Shown here one piece after another: positions 45,101 to 55,259 of a stretch of 64,000 bases of DNA. Source of the DNA: Cytophagaceae bacterium (GTDB taxonomy: Bacteria > Bacteroidota > Bacteroidia > Cytophagales > Spirosomataceae). The position numbers were made by a program, and so were the translations under genes. Location of the stretch: contig SXXW01000016.1 of assembly GCA_005791165.1 (NCBI GenBank), positions 34,046 through 98,045 of the forward strand. The letters are read 5' to 3'. Below the pieces are notes generated by a model. The model was not told the DNA's origin. It saw nothing but the letters and a program-made list of their open reading frames with translations, and ran no database searches. The stretch's first letter is position 1, and each line of letters starts with the position of its first letter.

Positions 45101-46174
45101 ATGAAGAATTATACAAATTTTAGTGTTGAAGATTTTATACAGGACGCTTACTTTCGTCAATGGGCTTTTGATGAACTTAATTCGGATGATACTTTTTGGG
45201 AAAATTGGATTCATTTAAATCCAGAAAAAGTAAAAATAATTGAGGAAGCAAAATCTTTGGTTATCGCTCTAAAAATAAAGCCTTTGGATATTTTTTCAGA
45301 GTCTGAAATTAGCGAAGGTATTGAGGCTATTTTAAATGGTACTCAATCTGATAATTCTAAGGTAAAAACCATTCGGTATAAATGGCTTCACATAGCCGCC
45401 TCGGTTACATTAATATTGGGGCTTGGATGGTGGTTTATGGAAAAAGACAGATCAAATAATGCCTATTTTGATCAAATCACGGCATCTGACCCCAAAGCAA
45501 TCCATAAGAATAACGGTAGGAAGCCAATTACTTTTGAATTAGTGGACGGAAGCAAAATTACACTAGAAACTCAAAGTGAATTGCGATATGGAAACGAATT
45601 TGGCGATAAAAAAAGAGAGGTTTTTCTAATAGGGGAAGCATTTTTTGAGGTTAAAAAAGATAGCCAAAGGCCATTTTTGATTTATACAGGAAAATTGGTC
45701 ACAAAGGTAATTGGCACAAGCTTTAGAATAAAGGCGTATGAACAAGATAATAATATTTCGGTTTCAGTTCGTACGGGAAAAGTCACAGTGTATAGGCAAG
45801 ATGGAAAATTAGGAAATAAGCAATCGCTTTCCACCGAAATTGTCCTTATCCCCAACCAAAAAGCGGTATTTGAAAAAGAAGAGAATTTACTTATCAAAAC
45901 GTTAGTTGATTCGCCTGTATCGCTCAATGATTCACCTAAAAACACGATTTTAGCTTTCGAGGAAACTAAGATATCTGAGGTTTTTAATAGGCTTGAAGGT
46001 ATTTATGGAATAAAAATAGGTTTCGATAAAGAGGTGTTCAGCAAATGCTCCGTTACTGCACATTTTAATAACGAAAACTTATATCAAAAACTTGATATAA
46101 TATGCGAAATCGTTCGAGCTAAATATGAGGTCATCGATGGCGAAATTATGATTTTTGGAAATGGATGTCAATAA
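45101..46174 (+). CDS. FecR-family anti-sigma factor
   Basis: The ATG at 45101 is preferred over the track's TTG start at 45080. The 357-aa protein has a cytoplasmic N-terminal part (VEDFIQDAYFRQWAFDEL), one membrane helix around residues 88-106 (WLHIAASVTLILGLGWWFM), and a periplasmic FecR domain (FELVDGSKITLETQSELRYG, GEAFFEVKKDSQRPFLIYTG, VIGTSFRIKAYEQDNNISVSVRTGKV) with a C-terminal domain resembling the STN fold. It should hold the ECF sigma factor and receive a signal from the SusC protein encoded 21 bases downstream. Confidence 0.92.
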   Translation: MKNYTNFSVEDFIQDAYFRQWAFDELNSDDTFWENWIHLNPEKVKIIEEAKSLVIALKIKPLDIFSESEISEGIEAILNGTQSDNSKVKTIRYKWLHIAASVTLILGLGWWFMEKDRSNNAYFDQITASDPKAIHKNNGRKPITFELVDGSKITLETQSELRYGNEFGDKKREVFLIGEAFFEVKKDSQRPFLIYTGKLVTKVIGTSFRIKAYEQDNNISVSVRTGKVTVYRQDGKLGNKQSLSTEIVLIPNQKAVFEKEENLLIKTLVDSPVSLNDSPKNTILAFEETKISEVFNRLEGIYGIKIGFDKEVFSKCSVTAHFNNENLYQKLDIICEIVRAKYEVIDGEIMIFGNGCQ

Positions 46175-46195
46175 TAAATTATAAACCTTTTACTT

Positions 46196-49100
46196 ATGAA
46201 AAAAGAAATATTCAATCACGCTTTATGGATTAAAATCATGAAAATGTCATTAACCCAACTAGTATTTGCCATTAGCTTTGTAAGCTTATGCTACTCGAGT
46301 GTTGCAAATGCTCAAGACAAACTGAAAACAACGATTAGTATTAGTCTCGAGGATAAATCTTTAAAAACAATTTTAACGAAATTAGAGAAAGAGGCTGATG
46401 TAAAGTTTATTTACAGTTCAGAGGTCATTCAAGTAGAAAGAATCACCTCCATAAAAGCAAAAAATCAATCTTTGGCTGTAGTGCTTGAGGCATTTTTAAG
46501 CCCATTAAATGTTTCCTTTCGAGGCATAGAAGATGGTATTGTATTATCGGTAAAAGATGTGGATCCCAATCAAGCAATAGATGCGAAGCGGGCAAAGCTA
46601 GATGTAGTCATTGCTGCTGACCAAACGATAAAAGGTACCATTATCGATGAAAAAGGCGAAAAATTACCTGGCGTCAATATTACAATTAAGGGTTCTTCTA
46701 GAGGTACTACAACGAATTCAAACGGTGAATATTCAATCGCTGTACAAGACAATAAGGCCGTTTTGATATTTAGTTTTGTAGGCTATGAGTCACAAGAGGT
46801 CCTTGTAGGCAATAGGGTCAATTTGAATTTAACCTTAAAAGTTGACAACAAAGCATTGGAAGAAGTCGTGGTTACCGCATTAGGTATTTCCCGTGAACAA
46901 AAATCATTGGGATATTCGGTTGGCAAAGTAAAAGGGGATGCCCTTAGAACTGTTACCCAAGAAAATGTAGTTAATGCATTGGCAGGAAGAGTAGCAGGTG
47001 TTCAGGTAAATCAGACTGGCGTAGTTGGGTCTTCTACCAGTATCGTCATAAGAGGAGCAACCTCTCTTTCGAGTGATAATCAGCCACTTTTCGTTATCGA
47101 CGGAGTTCCTGTTCAAAATTCGATGAGCAACATGCGGGTGCTAGGAGATCGAAACGAAGTAGATTACGGTAATCCAATTTCCGACTTAAATCCAGACGAT
47201 ATCGAAAGTGTTTCCGTGCTAAAAGGCCCTTCGGCTGCAGCATTATACGGATCGAGGGCAGGTAATGGAGTGATTATCATCAACACGAAAAAAGGAAAAA
47301 AAGGAGAAGCGATGTCCGTTAATTTTTCCTCAAGCAATGTTTTTGAAAGTCCATATCGATACTTGGATTTTCACTACAAATATTCGAATGGAAATAGGGT
47401 AGGTTTATTGGATGAACGATCAGAATATTGGGCAGGTATAGAATTAGACAAAGGAAATAAAGCTGTTCAATGGGATTCACCTCGAGACGCCAATGGGGTA
47501 GGTACACCGACAGAAATGAAATCCTATAAGGATAATATGAAAAACTTCTTAGAAACGGGAATTACCTCCACAAATTCTATTTCAATATCGGGGTCTACTG
47601 ATAAGACAAATTACAAATTGGCTTATACAAACATGACTCACAATGGTTTAATCCCAAATTCAGACCTTTACAGAAATAATATTTCTTTTTCATCTGCTTA
47701 TGACCTTTCTAGTAAATTTAAAATTACAACGGATATCAATATATCTAGATCGAACTCAAATAGTCGAAATTCTACGGGAAATAGAGGTGGTAACCCATTT
47801 GAGGCAGTTTACAACTGGTCTCATATTGATGTTCTGAAAATGAAAAACGTCTGGAGGCCTGGTCAGGAAGGTATACAGCAAAATTATCCAGAAAATAGCA
47901 GTATGGACAATCCATATTTTTTAGCCTATCATTTGTTAAATGGATATAACCGAGATAGAGTATTTGGTAATGTCAAGGCAGAGTATAAATTACATACTAA
48001 TTTAACGGCACAACTTAGAGCAAGTTTTGATAGTTATCAAGAAAACAGAGAAACAAAAATACCTTATTCTTACACAAGAGAAAGAAGAGGAGGGTATCAT
48101 TTAAATGATTTATTTAATCAAGAATCTAATCTTGAATTTTTGACAACCTTCAATAAGAAATTCAATAATTTCAATATTACGGCAACTGGAGGAGGAAATT
48201 TAATGAATCAGAAATCGACTGATCTGTATATGGGTAGTGCATCGGGAGTGGGACTAATTTTACCAAACCTGTACACGATTTCTAATATCACTCCTATTGG
48301 AATTAGATATAATAATAGTATTAGAAATAAGGCTATTTACAGTGTTTTTGCGACTACTTCCATTGGATTTAAAGACCAACTTTATTTGGATTTAACCGCA
48401 AGGAATGACTGGTCTAGTACCTTGCCTGTAGCCAATAGATCCTATTTTTATCCTTCCGCATCTTTGAGTTGGATTGCGAGTTCAACATTTAATTTACCTA
48501 GCTATGTTTCGTTATTAAAATTAAGGGGGGGGATAGCTCAAGTAGGTAACGACACGAATCCATATGCGTTAGAACCCGTATTAGGAACAGATACATGGGG
48601 TAATTTAGTTTCCAATACTTTTCCTGGAACTTTGTTGAATCCAAATCTAAGACCCGAAATTAATTCATCTCAAGAAATAGGTTTGGATTTAAATTTATTT
48701 AATAATCGATTCAGATTTGAGGGAACTTACTTTTATGAAGAAAATACCAATCAAATTCTTAATGTACAATCACCTTCATCTTCAGGATTTAATGCTAAGC
48801 AAATTAATGCAGGTTTGATTTCAAGTAGAGGCTGGGAAATTATGATTGGTGGAACCCCAATCAAAACACAGAGTGGTATTACTTGGAATGTTGACGTAAA
48901 TCTAACAAGAATGCGCACACGTTTAGAAAGCTTAACTCCCGGCATGAACTTTATCACCTTATGGGATGATAATAATGGAGGTGCTCAAACTTTCGTGGGT
49001 CAGGATATAGGTGATTTATATAGTAGAGGATATAGAAAGGTCAATAATCCATCTTCTCCTTATCATAACTGGCCAGTACTTACCCCACAAGGGTCTTGGA

Positions 49101-49858
49101 TTCCTGAAAATTCAAGGGAGAGCCGCGTTAAAGTAGGTAATTTCAATCCAGATGTTATCATTGGGATTCAATCAAACCTCCGCTATGGAAGGTGGAATCT
49201 TGCAACTAGCTTTGATTGGAGAGTTGGTGGACAATATCAATCCTTCTCCTACCGTTATGGAGGGTCCAACTGGAAATCACAATTGCAAATTGACAATCTA
49301 ATTCAAGGTGGTTTATACACCCCAGATCAGCTTGTAGCTCTACTAAAATCTAATCCTGAAAAATACATAATACCCATAAATGGGAATTTTCCAAGAATAG
49401 GTGGATACACAAAAGAAACCGGTGGTTTCCCGATTGCCCTTGGTACAGGTACAAATTTTGATGGTGTATTTATCCCTGGTGTGATTGAAACCTCTCCAGG
49501 TGTGTACAAAGAACATTTAGGAGGAGAAGGGACACGTATGATTCAGGCCTCCAATATGTTTGCTTGGAGTTATAATCAACAAGTTACTTTTGACGCGGAT
49601 TTTCTGAAAATGCGTGAATTGGCTTTGAGCTACGATTTGCCAAAAATGAAAGGATTTAAAGCCGCTACAATTTCTGTCTTTACTAGAAACTTAATTTTAT
49701 GGACTAAAGCAAATAATGGAATAGATCCTGAGCGAGCTTTCACTATTACCGGAAGTAAACAAGGCGATACTCAAAATATTTTCCGACAAGGTCTTGAATT
49801 GCAAAACGTCCAACCATGGACTGTTTCCTATGGTTTTAAATTAAATTTTACACTTTAG
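46196..49858 (+). CDS. SusC/RagA-type TonB-dependent receptor with STN domain
   Basis: This 1220-aa outer-membrane protein starts with a signal peptide and an STN domain (~42-120, ISLEDKSLKTILTKLEKEADVKFIY) that contacts the FecR protein in sigma/FecR-controlled systems. A carboxypeptidase-regulatory-like domain (~150-235, IKGTIIDEKGEKLPGVNITIKG), the plug (~245-370, NALAGRVAGVQVNQTG, TSIVIRGATSLSSDNQPLFVIDGVP), and a beta-barrel follow. It imports oligosaccharides or similar ligands using TonB. It is cotranscribed with FecR (21 bases before) and SusD (43 bases after). Confidence 0.95.
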   Translation: MKKEIFNHALWIKIMKMSLTQLVFAISFVSLCYSSVANAQDKLKTTISISLEDKSLKTILTKLEKEADVKFIYSSEVIQVERITSIKAKNQSLAVVLEAFLSPLNVSFRGIEDGIVLSVKDVDPNQAIDAKRAKLDVVIAADQTIKGTIIDEKGEKLPGVNITIKGSSRGTTTNSNGEYSIAVQDNKAVLIFSFVGYESQEVLVGNRVNLNLTLKVDNKALEEVVVTALGISREQKSLGYSVGKVKGDALRTVTQENVVNALAGRVAGVQVNQTGVVGSSTSIVIRGATSLSSDNQPLFVIDGVPVQNSMSNMRVLGDRNEVDYGNPISDLNPDDIESVSVLKGPSAAALYGSRAGNGVIIINTKKGKKGEAMSVNFSSSNVFESPYRYLDFHYKYSNGNRVGLLDERSEYWAGIELDKGNKAVQWDSPRDANGVGTPTEMKSYKDNMKNFLETGITSTNSISISGSTDKTNYKLAYTNMTHNGLIPNSDLYRNNISFSSAYDLSSKFKITTDINISRSNSNSRNSTGNRGGNPFEAVYNWSHIDVLKMKNVWRPGQEGIQQNYPENSSMDNPYFLAYHLLNGYNRDRVFGNVKAEYKLHTNLTAQLRASFDSYQENRETKIPYSYTRERRGGYHLNDLFNQESNLEFLTTFNKKFNNFNITATGGGNLMNQKSTDLYMGSASGVGLILPNLYTISNITPIGIRYNNSIRNKAIYSVFATTSIGFKDQLYLDLTARNDWSSTLPVANRSYFYPSASLSWIASSTFNLPSYVSLLKLRGGIAQVGNDTNPYALEPVLGTDTWGNLVSNTFPGTLLNPNLRPEINSSQEIGLDLNLFNNRFRFEGTYFYEENTNQILNVQSPSSSGFNAKQINAGLISSRGWEIMIGGTPIKTQSGITWNVDVNLTRMRTRLESLTPGMNFITLWDDNNGGAQTFVGQDIGDLYSRGYRKVNNPSSPYHNWPVLTPQGSWIPENSRESRVKVGNFNPDVIIGIQSNLRYGRWNLATSFDWRVGGQYQSFSYRYGGSNWKSQLQIDNLIQGGLYTPDQLVALLKSNPEKYIIPINGNFPRIGGYTKETGGFPIALGTGTNFDGVFIPGVIETSPGVYKEHLGGEGTRMIQASNMFAWSYNQQVTFDADFLKMRELALSYDLPKMKGFKAATISVFTRNLILWTKANNGIDPERAFTITGSKQGDTQNIFRQGLELQNVQPWTVSYGFKLNFTL

Positions 49859-49901
49859 ACTTAAATAAAAACTTTAAAATTCATAAATAAATATAATTCT
49901 T

Positions 49902-51593
49902 ATGAAAAATTATAACACAATTTTAAGCAAGTTTATTCTCTTTATGGGAGTATTTATATTGGCATCCTGTGGTAATCTTGAAGAATTGAATAAAAATCCA
50001 AATGGTATTTCTACATCAGAGGCAAATGTTAATCTACTTATGCCTTCAATTTTAAGAGGATATGCGTTAGCGAACCTTAATTTAGGATATCAAGAATTAG
50101 CAGGGACCGTTCAGCATACACAAAAAGACGGTTGGTGGACAGGCCATAACCAATATGATTGGGGTTTGCAAGATTGGAGTGGATATTATTCATTACTTCG
50201 ATCAAACAGATACCTTGGAGAGCTAGCCGAAAAATCAGGCTCAAAATTTCATATGGGAGTGCATTTAGCTATGCGCGGCCTTTTATTTGGCACGGTTACT
50301 GACTTATGGGGAGATGCTCCTTACACTGATGCTTTGAAGGGAGATCAAGAAGGCAGTAAATTTGAATATCCAGCCTATGATAGCCAAGAAACCATTTATA
50401 AAGGGGTTATTCAGGATCTTGAGAATGCCTCTAAAATTTTTGAAGCAGGAAATTTCGTTGGAGTTCTACCAGCCTATGACCTTTACTTTGCTGGAAATGC
50501 GACCAAATGGCACCAATTTACCAATTCGCTTCTGTTAAGGTATGCAATGAGGATATCATCAAAACTTCCTGATTTAGCTAAAAAAACGATTGAGTCTGTT
50601 TATAAATCTGGGGTTTATTTTAAAAGCGCTTCGGATGACGTAAATCTCGATTTTATTGGTGCTGCACAATCAGACTCATGGCCTTCTGCGGCGGATTTTG
50701 ATCAAGGTTCAAATTTCAGGAGAATTAAACCTGCCTCAACTCTTTTGAATAAACTAATTAAGGATAAAGATCCGCGCTTAGAAATTTGGTTTCGTCCTGT
50801 CCATTGTAAATGGGTAGAGGACAATTCGCTTACCGTTGCAGTTGATCCCTTCATTAGAAAAAATGGAGTCCTTCAAACGGGTACTAGGTCCTTTTCAGAC
50901 GTTCGTTATTTAACCGAAATAGGATCTGGAGCAAAGTTTACTAGACACTATAATCCAAAAATTTTAGGTAGGACATTGGATACATCTAGATTCGTAGGTG
51001 TGCCTACAGCTTTGATGGAACCAAGTGAGTATAATTTAAATCCAACACCTGGACAACAATTAGAAAATCAACATGTTTCTCAACTAGCAGATGTGTATCG
51101 AGGTAAATCAGGTGGACTTTTAAAGGCGAGAATAATTTCAGCGTCAGAAGTACAGTTTATCTTAGCTGAAGCAGCACTAAATGGTTGGGCCGCTGGTCAA
51201 GCTAAATCAAATTATGAGCAGGCCGTTAAACTTTCCTTGGATACATGGGGTGTTGGAAGTCGGTATGCCTCATTTATTTTAAACCCAGATGTGGCTTATG
51301 CAGGTACTCAAAAACAAATTATTGAGCAAAAATGGATTTCATCGTGGACTAATGCGGCAGAAGCTTGGTTTGATTATAGAAGAACTGGATTTCCCCAACT
51401 AAAAACAGGGCCAGCTTCTCCTGAACCTGTAGTTGCGGTACGTTTTACCTACGGAAATAATGAAATAAATTTCAATGCTACAGAGGTAAATAAAGCAGTA
51501 GATAAACTTCAAGTTACCTTTGGAGGAAGTAGAGGGAAAAACAATCAATGGGCAAAACCTTGGTTGCTTCAAGGCACTGGTAAACCTTGGTAA
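49902..51593 (+). CDS. SusD/RagB-family outer-membrane lipoprotein
   Basis: This 563-aa lipoprotein has lipobox LASC, followed by a SusD-like helical TPR-containing fold of the PF12771 (SusD-like 2) type: LEELNKNPNGISTSEAN, TVQHTQKDGWWTGHNQYDW, LFGTVTDLWGDAPYTDAL and a C-terminal EQKWISSWTNAAEAWFDYRRTGFP block, the hallmark of the group. It forms the substrate-binding lid of the SusC channel encoded just upstream. The SusD-like 2 subtype is often paired with STN-containing SusC. A strong terminator follows. Confidence 0.95.
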   Translation: MKNYNTILSKFILFMGVFILASCGNLEELNKNPNGISTSEANVNLLMPSILRGYALANLNLGYQELAGTVQHTQKDGWWTGHNQYDWGLQDWSGYYSLLRSNRYLGELAEKSGSKFHMGVHLAMRGLLFGTVTDLWGDAPYTDALKGDQEGSKFEYPAYDSQETIYKGVIQDLENASKIFEAGNFVGVLPAYDLYFAGNATKWHQFTNSLLLRYAMRISSKLPDLAKKTIESVYKSGVYFKSASDDVNLDFIGAAQSDSWPSAADFDQGSNFRRIKPASTLLNKLIKDKDPRLEIWFRPVHCKWVEDNSLTVAVDPFIRKNGVLQTGTRSFSDVRYLTEIGSGAKFTRHYNPKILGRTLDTSRFVGVPTALMEPSEYNLNPTPGQQLENQHVSQLADVYRGKSGGLLKARIISASEVQFILAEAALNGWAAGQAKSNYEQAVKLSLDTWGVGSRYASFILNPDVAYAGTQKQIIEQKWISSWTNAAEAWFDYRRTGFPQLKTGPASPEPVVAVRFTYGNNEINFNATEVNKAVDKLQVTFGGSRGKNNQWAKPWLLQGTGKPW

Positions 51594-51638
51594 TTTTTCA
51601 CTTTCAATTTTATTCGTTTATCATCTTTCTTTGTGCCT

Positions 51639-51684
51639 AACAAAACATCCAATTTATGATCAAATTGGATGTTTTGTTATTTTT
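51639..51684 (+). terminator. Terminator after SusD
   Basis: AACAAAACATCCAATTT and its exact reverse complement form a 17-bp stem with a 6-nt loop (ATGATC), followed by ATTTTTATT. This is the longest perfect stem noticed in the window. Confidence 0.92.
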
Positions 51685-51723
51685 ATTCATTAATATAAAG
51701 CCTTTATTAATAAACGAAATAAA

Positions 51724-53589
51724 ATGGACATGAAACAGATACTGATAGGTTGTTTTTTGAATGTACTTATACTCTTTGGCGCTTTTTCTAGGGACATTTA
51801 TGTCTCGCCAAAAGGCAATAATCAATTTCCAGGTACTCGTGAAAAACCCATTCAAAGTATTTTAATGGCTAAGCAAATGGCTTATCAATATTTGCAATCA
51901 AATAAAGATGAAAAACTGACGGTTTGGTTATCCGATGGTATATATTCCATAACTGAACCAATGGTCTTCGAGCCTTTTGAATCTACGCTTAACCATGCTT
52001 CATTATTATTTAAAGCATTACCAGGATCTAAACCGATTATTTCTGGAGGTCTTCAAATTTCCAATTGGTCAAAAAGAAAAGATGGACTGTGGGAGTGCAA
52101 TTTGCCTAATATAGGTATTCAAGGAGTTCGTGAGTTATTTGTGAATGGGAAAAGAGCCACGCGTGCAAGATTTCCCAACAATGACTTTTTGAGAGTTAAA
52201 AAAGCGGGGGAGGATAAACGGACCAATTTTTATTTTGAAAAAGGAGATTTCCCAATTCCTTCTAAATCTCAACATGTAGAATTAGTGTTTATGCATGATT
52301 GGTCCATCACTAGGATTGGGGTGAAAGAAATAAATGTGGAGGCGGGCCAATTAATTGCTGTTGATCAAATCGGAGCTAAAAATCTTAGTTTTTTTACCAT
52401 TGATAATTGGGAACCTCACCCTCGTTATTTTTTAGAAAATTCAATGGAATTTATTGATGTAGATTTTGAATGGGCCTATTTACCTGATTCAAAAAAAATA
52501 GTTATCAAATTGCCTAAATCGAAAAATCCGGCGACTCTAAATATTGTCACACCTGTTTCAGAAGGATTAGTTTCTTTGTTAGGAAAAGAGGAAAAGCGAA
52601 TCCAGAATATTCAGTTTGATGGTATAACGTTTCAATATGCTAAATGGAATATTCCTACTACTGGATATTCTGGTTTACAAGCTACTTTTTTTGACCCTAG
52701 GAATAATTCGCAAGAATGGAACGTAATTCCAGCAGCTGTAACTGCTACATGGAGTGATCGACTTGTTTTCTCAAATTGTAATTTTAAGAATTTAGGTGGA
52801 AATGGCCTTTGGTTGGGTGCTGGTTGTCGCCAATCTGTTGTTTCAAATTCGCTATTTGATGATATTTCTGGCAATGGCATTATGATCGGTGAGGGTCAGG
52901 ATCGTCAGAAAAATGGCACTAATTGGTATAAAAGTGCACCTGAACAAGTGGCCTCAGACAATAGAATTGAGCAATGTATAATCAAAAATTGTGGGAGTCA
53001 ATATTTTTGTGCGGTAGGTATTTGGGCTGGATTAACTTCAAAAACAACGATTAAAAACAATGAAATTTATAATCTCCCCTATACCGGCATTTCGATAGGA
53101 TGGATGTGGAGTACCGAAACCACTCCTTGTCAGGAAAATATCATCGATGGGAATCACATTCATCACATCATGAACTCGTTGAGTGATGGAGGCGGAATCT
53201 ATATGTTAGGCCTTCAGCCTAAAAGTATTCTTAAAAATAATCATATTCATGATGTTAAAAAAAATGCGGGAAGTGCAGAAAGTAATGGTATGTTTTTAGA
53301 TGAAGGAATTACGGATGTTCGTGTAGAAAATAATTTAATTTATAACATTGCAAAATCACCCATTCGTTTTCATAAAGCCACTAAAAATATAGTTGAAGGT
53401 AATTTTTTATTCTGCCAAGACGGAAATCCTCCAATTCGCTACAATCGGACTAAGGAAGAAGATATACAAAAAATAAATAATGAGGTGCTTGTAAAGGGGC
53501 AATTAGGTTATGGAGAAGTTTTGAAAATGGCCATCGGCGATTTCTCAAATAAATCTAAAAACCGGACTTCTTATAAATCATCCAATTAG
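51724..53589 (+). CDS. Secreted right-handed beta-helix protein (GH141-like/polysaccharide-binding)
   Basis: This 621-aa protein has an N-terminal hydrophobic leader, then DIYVSPKGNNQFPGTREKPIQSI, the start typical of beta-helix glycosidases (DUF1565-like/GH141-type), a SGGLQISNW region and beta-helix repeats to ~560 (VVSNSLFDDISGNGIMIGEGQ, KTTIKNNEIYNLPYTGISIGW, NIIDGNHIHHIMNSLSDGGG, LKNNHIHDVKKNAG). Such proteins cut or bind plant polysaccharides such as rhamnogalacturonan. It lies downstream of the SusC/D terminator so has its own transcript, but it is likely functionally linked. ATG at 51730 is an alternative start. Confidence 0.82.
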   Translation: MDMKQILIGCFLNVLILFGAFSRDIYVSPKGNNQFPGTREKPIQSILMAKQMAYQYLQSNKDEKLTVWLSDGIYSITEPMVFEPFESTLNHASLLFKALPGSKPIISGGLQISNWSKRKDGLWECNLPNIGIQGVRELFVNGKRATRARFPNNDFLRVKKAGEDKRTNFYFEKGDFPIPSKSQHVELVFMHDWSITRIGVKEINVEAGQLIAVDQIGAKNLSFFTIDNWEPHPRYFLENSMEFIDVDFEWAYLPDSKKIVIKLPKSKNPATLNIVTPVSEGLVSLLGKEEKRIQNIQFDGITFQYAKWNIPTTGYSGLQATFFDPRNNSQEWNVIPAAVTATWSDRLVFSNCNFKNLGGNGLWLGAGCRQSVVSNSLFDDISGNGIMIGEGQDRQKNGTNWYKSAPEQVASDNRIEQCIIKNCGSQYFCAVGIWAGLTSKTTIKNNEIYNLPYTGISIGWMWSTETTPCQENIIDGNHIHHIMNSLSDGGGIYMLGLQPKSILKNNHIHDVKKNAGSAESNGMFLDEGITDVRVENNLIYNIAKSPIRFHKATKNIVEGNFLFCQDGNPPIRYNRTKEEDIQKINNEVLVKGQLGYGEVLKMAIGDFSNKSKNRTSYKSSN

Positions 53590-53596
53590 GTTCATG

Positions 53597-53895
53597 ATGA
53601 GCTTTTTCAAAACATTTAAATTAACGGATGTGTCAACTTCGAAAAACGATATCAATCATGCTACTTACCATTCATTTTAGCATTGGCATGGCGAAAGATC
53701 AGATGAATAGACTAGCAATTCAGATCGACAACAAATTTAATGAGTTGTTTTTTGGAGTCTTATGGTCATGAGGACATTGAGAATCTACCTAAAATGCATT
53801 CCTTAGGCCGCGTGATTAATAAGCTTTGGGTATTGAAGGAAAAGTTTTATATCGAATTTTTAGGAAGGCTTGTAAAGTTTTCAATAAACCATTAA
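53597..53895 (+). pseudogene. Probable decayed small gene, broken by frameshifts
   Basis: The 365-base gap 53590-53954 contains three short frames in tandem: MSFFKTFKLTDVSTSK from 53597, MAKDQMNRLAIQIDNKFNE from 53688 to a stop at 53771, and a 51-aa frame from 53740 to 53895 (MSCFLESYGHEDIENLPK then SLGRVINKLWVLKEKF). The last two would read through if one base were changed near the T-run around 53750. The composite resembles a coding sequence in composition, but I could not identify the family. Confidence 0.3.
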
Positions 53896-53954
53896 TTTGT
53901 TAAAAAAACGCTAAAGCCTATTTAAAGCTAGGTAGTAAAAATGAATCATTCTCT

Positions 53955-55259
53955 ATGAAAGTTTGTGTGATAGGTGCTGGGCCATCCGGAATTACCGCTC
54001 TAAAAAATATAGTCGACCAAGGCTTAGATGTCGTGTGTTATGATTTTAATTCGGATGTTGGGGGTAATTGGATATACAATGAAAACATAGGCCATTCAAG
54101 TGTATTTGAAACTACCCACATCATCAGTTCAAAAACACTTTCACAATACGAAGATTTCACCTTTGATGAGTTCGAAACGGGTATCCCCGATTATCCTTCT
54201 CATGACCAATTGAGGTGTTATTTTCAGGCTTATGCAGTGAAATTTAATTTATATCCGCGTATCGAGTTTAATACACTCGTTCAATCTTGTGAACTAGACC
54301 ATTCAAACCAATGGGTGGTCAAAACGATCAATGGGGGCACTGAAAAGACAGAGATATTTTCACATCTAGTGGTTTGTAATGGCCATCATTGGAAACCTAG
54401 ACTACCTCAATATCCCGGTAATTTCACCGGTAAATTCATGCACTCACATGAATTCAAGCATGCGAAGCCGTTCGCAGGACAGCGAATTTTAGTCATTGGA
54501 GGTGGAAATTCAGCCTGCGATGTAGCGGTAGAAACAAGTCGGGTCAGTAGCAAAACGATGATTAGTTGGCGCCGAGGATACCGAATCGTCCCTAAATTTT
54601 TATTTGGAAAACCGAGTGATATCGTGGCTTCACGCTTTGCTTTTTTACCTACGGGTTTAAAGTTTTTCTTATCTGAATTATCGGTCAAGATTTTTTCTGG
54701 ATCCAACAAAAATTATGGCTTGCCTGAACCTGAGCATGCGATTACAGGAACTCATCCGACGATCAACGAAGAGCTTTTGTATAAAATAAGGCATGGGAAA
54801 GTATTCCCTAAAGTTGACATTGACCGCTTTGATGGCAAAAATGTACAGTTTAAGGATGGATCCGTGGAGGAATTTGATACCATCATCGCATGCACCGGAT
54901 ATATTTTGGAGCATCCTTTTTTCAGAAAAGACTTTTTAAATTATAGTGAAGGGGATGTTCCTCTTTACTTAAAAATGCTGCATGAAAAATATGAAAATCT
55001 CTTTTTTGTGGGGATGTTTCAGCCATTGGGATGCATTTGGCCTGCCGCGGAATTACAGAGTAAAATTGCCGCAAGAGCCATCAAGGGCCTTTGGAAACGC
55101 CCTGAAAATATTGCCGAGTTATGTCAAAGAGAAGTTACTCATCCCCATTTAAATCAAATCAAAACGCCGCGGCATACGATAACCGTTGATTTTCACATAT
55201 TCATCAAACAACTCAAAAAACACTTGCCTAAAAATCATGTAAGTAAATCGCCTGTTTGA
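53955..55259 (+). CDS. FMO-like FAD/NADPH-dependent monooxygenase
   Basis: This 434-aa cytoplasmic protein has the FAD fold VCVIGAGPSGITALKN at the N-terminus, GGNWIYN, the FMO identifying motif FTGKFMHSHEF (FxGxxxHxxxF/Y), and a second dinucleotide fold RILVIGGGNSACDVAVE for NADPH. CTGYILEHPFF is the typical FAD-contact block near the end. It probably N- or S-oxygenates a soft nucleophile, or performs a Baeyer-Villiger reaction. Its stop overlaps the start of the following hydrolase by one base (TGATG), so the two are coupled. Confidence 0.9.
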   Translation: MKVCVIGAGPSGITALKNIVDQGLDVVCYDFNSDVGGNWIYNENIGHSSVFETTHIISSKTLSQYEDFTFDEFETGIPDYPSHDQLRCYFQAYAVKFNLYPRIEFNTLVQSCELDHSNQWVVKTINGGTEKTEIFSHLVVCNGHHWKPRLPQYPGNFTGKFMHSHEFKHAKPFAGQRILVIGGGNSACDVAVETSRVSSKTMISWRRGYRIVPKFLFGKPSDIVASRFAFLPTGLKFFLSELSVKIFSGSNKNYGLPEPEHAITGTHPTINEELLYKIRHGKVFPKVDIDRFDGKNVQFKDGSVEEFDTIIACTGYILEHPFFRKDFLNYSEGDVPLYLKMLHEKYENLFFVGMFQPLGCIWPAAELQSKIAARAIKGLWKRPENIAELCQREVTHPHLNQIKTPRHTITVDFHIFIKQLKKHLPKNHVSKSPV

